Assembly (NCBI GenBank): GCA_029834535.1
Contig: JAQMWT010000340.1
Location: 186,001 to 250,000, forward strand
Length of the DNA stretch: 64,000 nucleotides
Source: Chrysophaeum taylorii
Taxonomy: Eukaryota > Sar > Pelagophyceae > Pelagomonadales > Pelagomonadaceae
Reading direction: 5' to 3'
The notes beneath the pieces were generated by a model. It made no database searches. It saw only the letters and a program-made list of their open reading frames with translations, and was not told the DNA's origin. Positions 62,477-64,000 of this stretch are shown one piece after another. How positions within the stretch are numbered: the stretch's first letter is position 1; the number at the start of each line of letters is the position of its first letter. The position numbers and the translations under genes are program-made.

Positions 62477-64000
62477 ATGCGGTACGCCTACAGCAGCAGC
62501 AACAGCGAGAAGCCCGCGGTGGAGATGCCGATGGTCCCGGGGCTGACGTTCCAGACGGACCAGTGGCACCGGCGCGCCGTCACGACCGGAGGATTCAAGA
62601 AACCGCAATTGCTCGCGCAGGAGTGGACGCTGGCGATGCCTTCGGACTCCCCCCGGGCTCGGACGGCAAGGGGGTCACCACGGGTCGCAAAGCTCACGGG
62701 GGCCTCGGCACGCCACGACGAGGCCATCGCCCTGCGGCCGGCGACGACAGTCTCGATCAAGCGGCCCGCCTTTTCCCGCAAGGTTACCGAGAAGAAGGCG
62801 GCGTCGTCCGAGACGCAGAGCGCCTTCGCATCCAAGGACACGGTCGAACGAGCCGGCGTCCTGCGCTTCGCGGCGTACGTCACAAACTCGATGGACTGGT
62901 ACGGCGAGCGCTCTCCGCGGCAGGTCCGCAAGTTCCGCGTGCAGTACCACCTCGAAGACGGGTCGGTCGAGGTCGTCGAAGACCGCGTTGTGAACTCGGG
63001 AGTTTCGGGGGGGGTCTTTTTCCGGCGCGCCCCCTCGCCCACCACCTGGGAATCCCTGAGGGTCGGCGGAACCTTTGAGTTTTTGGGGCAGCAGTTCCAC
63101 TTGGTCGACGCGGACGGTTTCACGCGCCAGTACTACGAGGAGAACGGCGGCATCGAACAGCCTCCAGGGACGGGATACCCCAGAACGTGTCCCGAGGAGT
63201 ACCGGGCCGAGCACGCGACGCACCTTGGAAAGACGACGGGCAAAGTGTCCTACGGAAAGTACGGAGGTATCGAAGTGTTTCGGACGTCGCCCGAGGCCGC
63301 GTCGCGAAACGCGCAAATGGCCAAGGAACGGCAGTTTTTCTCGTCGAACGACGAAGTCCTCAAGTTCGTCGTCGTGTGGCGCGACGACGCCCCGGGCGGC
63401 GGTCCCAACGAGTTCACGCTCCACTACCACGCGTCGACGCAGATCGCCGAGCTCCTCGCGTCGCCGCGCCCGGGCTTTGGCCGCTTCACCCACCTCGCCT
63501 CTAACCGCCGACTCTTGTTGAACTGGGAGGCCGTCGCGCGGACGGGGGCACCACCCAAGTACGCCCAACCCGAAGACTTCGTGGTGGGCCGCGACATCGA
63601 CGTCTACAACCGCACCTTGACGCTCGTCGACTGTTCCGAATTCACGCGCGCGTGGTACAAGGCGACCCTCGGCATCGACCAGCCCCCGAGGATCCGACGC
63701 CCCGAAAACAACCAACAACAAGACGCTCACAACAACAACAACAAAGCTGTTGGTACCGGCGGCGCCGCGGCGGGGGCGCCGTCGAGGTCGCCGCGGCCGG
63801 CGATCGCGCCGAAAAAGCAATCCGAACTCGTAGCGATCGACGAGAAAGCGGTCGCCGAGGCGGCGCGTCTCGCGCTGAGCAACCCGTTCTGCGCCAACGA
63901 GGCGACGAAGAAGTCGCTCGTTACCAAGCAGCACGAGCTCTCGAAGAAAACGCGCCTGGGCGACAAGGTCGTCCGATGTCGTCTTCGCCAGGTCGTGACG
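62477..64000 (+). CDS. EFHC1/RIB72-type DM10-domain ciliary protein, 5' part
   Basis: Axonemal microtubule-inner protein family (EFHC1/EFHC2, Rib72 of algae), located in the lumen of the doublet A-tubule. The frame opens at the ATG at 62477 (MRYAYSSSNSEKPAVEMPMV) and stays open for 508 codons to the window end, so the C-terminus is missing. The first DM10 domain (about 124-222) has VERAGVLRFAAYVTNSMDWY, VQYHLEDGSVEVVEDRVVNS, GVFFRRAPSP and DGFTRQYYEENG. The second (about 288-400) has NDEVLKFVVVWRDDAPGGGP, DFVVGRDIDVYNRTLTLVD and CSEFTRAWYKATLGID. After a low-complexity Asn/Gln and Ala/Pro linker, a third domain may start near the window edge. N-terminal GLTFQTDQW is also typical. Its presence implies motile flagella at some life stage. 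Confidence 0.93.
   Translation, partial: MRYAYSSSNSEKPAVEMPMVPGLTFQTDQWHRRAVTTGGFKKPQLLAQEWTLAMPSDSPRARTARGSPRVAKLTGASARHDEAIALRPATTVSIKRPAFSRKVTEKKAASSETQSAFASKDTVERAGVLRFAAYVTNSMDWYGERSPRQVRKFRVQYHLEDGSVEVVEDRVVNSGVSGGVFFRRAPSPTTWESLRVGGTFEFLGQQFHLVDADGFTRQYYEENGGIEQPPGTGYPRTCPEEYRAEHATHLGKTTGKVSYGKYGGIEVFRTSPEAASRNAQMAKERQFFSSNDEVLKFVVVWRDDAPGGGPNEFTLHYHASTQIAELLASPRPGFGRFTHLASNRRLLLNWEAVARTGAPPKYAQPEDFVVGRDIDVYNRTLTLVDCSEFTRAWYKATLGIDQPPRIRRPENNQQQDAHNNNNKAVGTGGAAAGAPSRSPRPAIAPKKQSELVAIDEKAVAEAARLALSNPFCANEATKKSLVTKQHELSKKTRLGDKVVRCRLRQVVT

Overview
This is a GC-rich, gene-sparse and repeat-rich eukaryotic nuclear window. The recognisable genes are cytosolic HSP70, a lipoyl-domain acyltransferase of the pyruvate dehydrogenase type, ribosomal protein L12, a probable complex I subunit, cycloartenol synthase, a tyrosinase, an ERCC6/CSB-type SNF2 ATPase, a CAP-Gly/formin fusion, an EF-hand plus ASH-like protein and an EFHC1/RIB72-type DM10 protein. 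Most are single uninterrupted reading frames. Three clues point to a photosynthetic, flagellated alga of the stramenopile kind: cycloartenol-type cyclase residues, a small protein with a signal-peptide-like start whose predicted cleavage site is followed by Phe (the ASAFAP-like rule for secondary red plastids), and axonemal proteins. I infer a heterokont alga but cannot name the genus. No prokaryotic operons, rRNA or convincing tRNA genes were seen.

Layout. 0-8.3 kb: housekeeping genes (HSP70 3' part, E2-like acyltransferase, RPL12, complex I subunit, plastid protein) separated by retroelement and transposase relics. 8.7-13.0 kb: a huge TCTG microsatellite running directly into the decayed 3' part of a large gene with fatty-acyl-AMP-ligase-like, carrier-protein and membrane/hexapeptide-repeat segments. 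13.1-16.0 kb: cycloartenol synthase. 16.6-22.5 kb: six tandem ~1-kb units, each carrying the C-terminal part of a Helitron/PIF1-type helicase plus a GTAAGTTCACCT minisatellite. 22.5-25.4 and 32.6-35.6 kb: two related hAT elements, flanking a tyrosinase, a lone Helitron unit and a seven-TM gene. 35.6-38.3 kb: a decayed APE-type LINE. 38.8-45.2 kb: a dead and an intact seven-TM paralogue with two inverted Helitron units between them. 45.4-51.8 kb: ERCC6 and an EF-hand/ASH gene, divergent from a ~170-bp shared upstream region, then a small helical unknown. 51.9-62.3 kb: further Helitron units and reverse-transcriptase relics around the CAP-Gly/formin gene. 62.5 kb to the end: the 5' part of an EFHC1-like gene.

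Two themes stand out. First, mobile DNA: all Helitron-derived units inspected look like descendants of an already frameshifted helicase fragment, so it was amplified after losing coding capacity, and a retroelement 3' end has repeatedly landed in or next to the GACA-rich tract of these units with different 5' truncation points. Second, cytoskeleton and cilia: a protein joining a microtubule-binding CAP-Gly domain to an actin-nucleating FH2 domain lies in the same 20 kb as EFHC1-like and EF-hand/ASH proteins. These genes are not known to act as one pathway; the neighbourhood is suggestive only.

The strangest local signal is at 9.27-9.46 kb: this stretch is collinear with 10.03-10.19 kb, but blocks between ~5-18-base conserved islands have been replaced by TCTG-type repeat. 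It is either an unusual mutational process or an assembly artefact and should be checked against raw reads.
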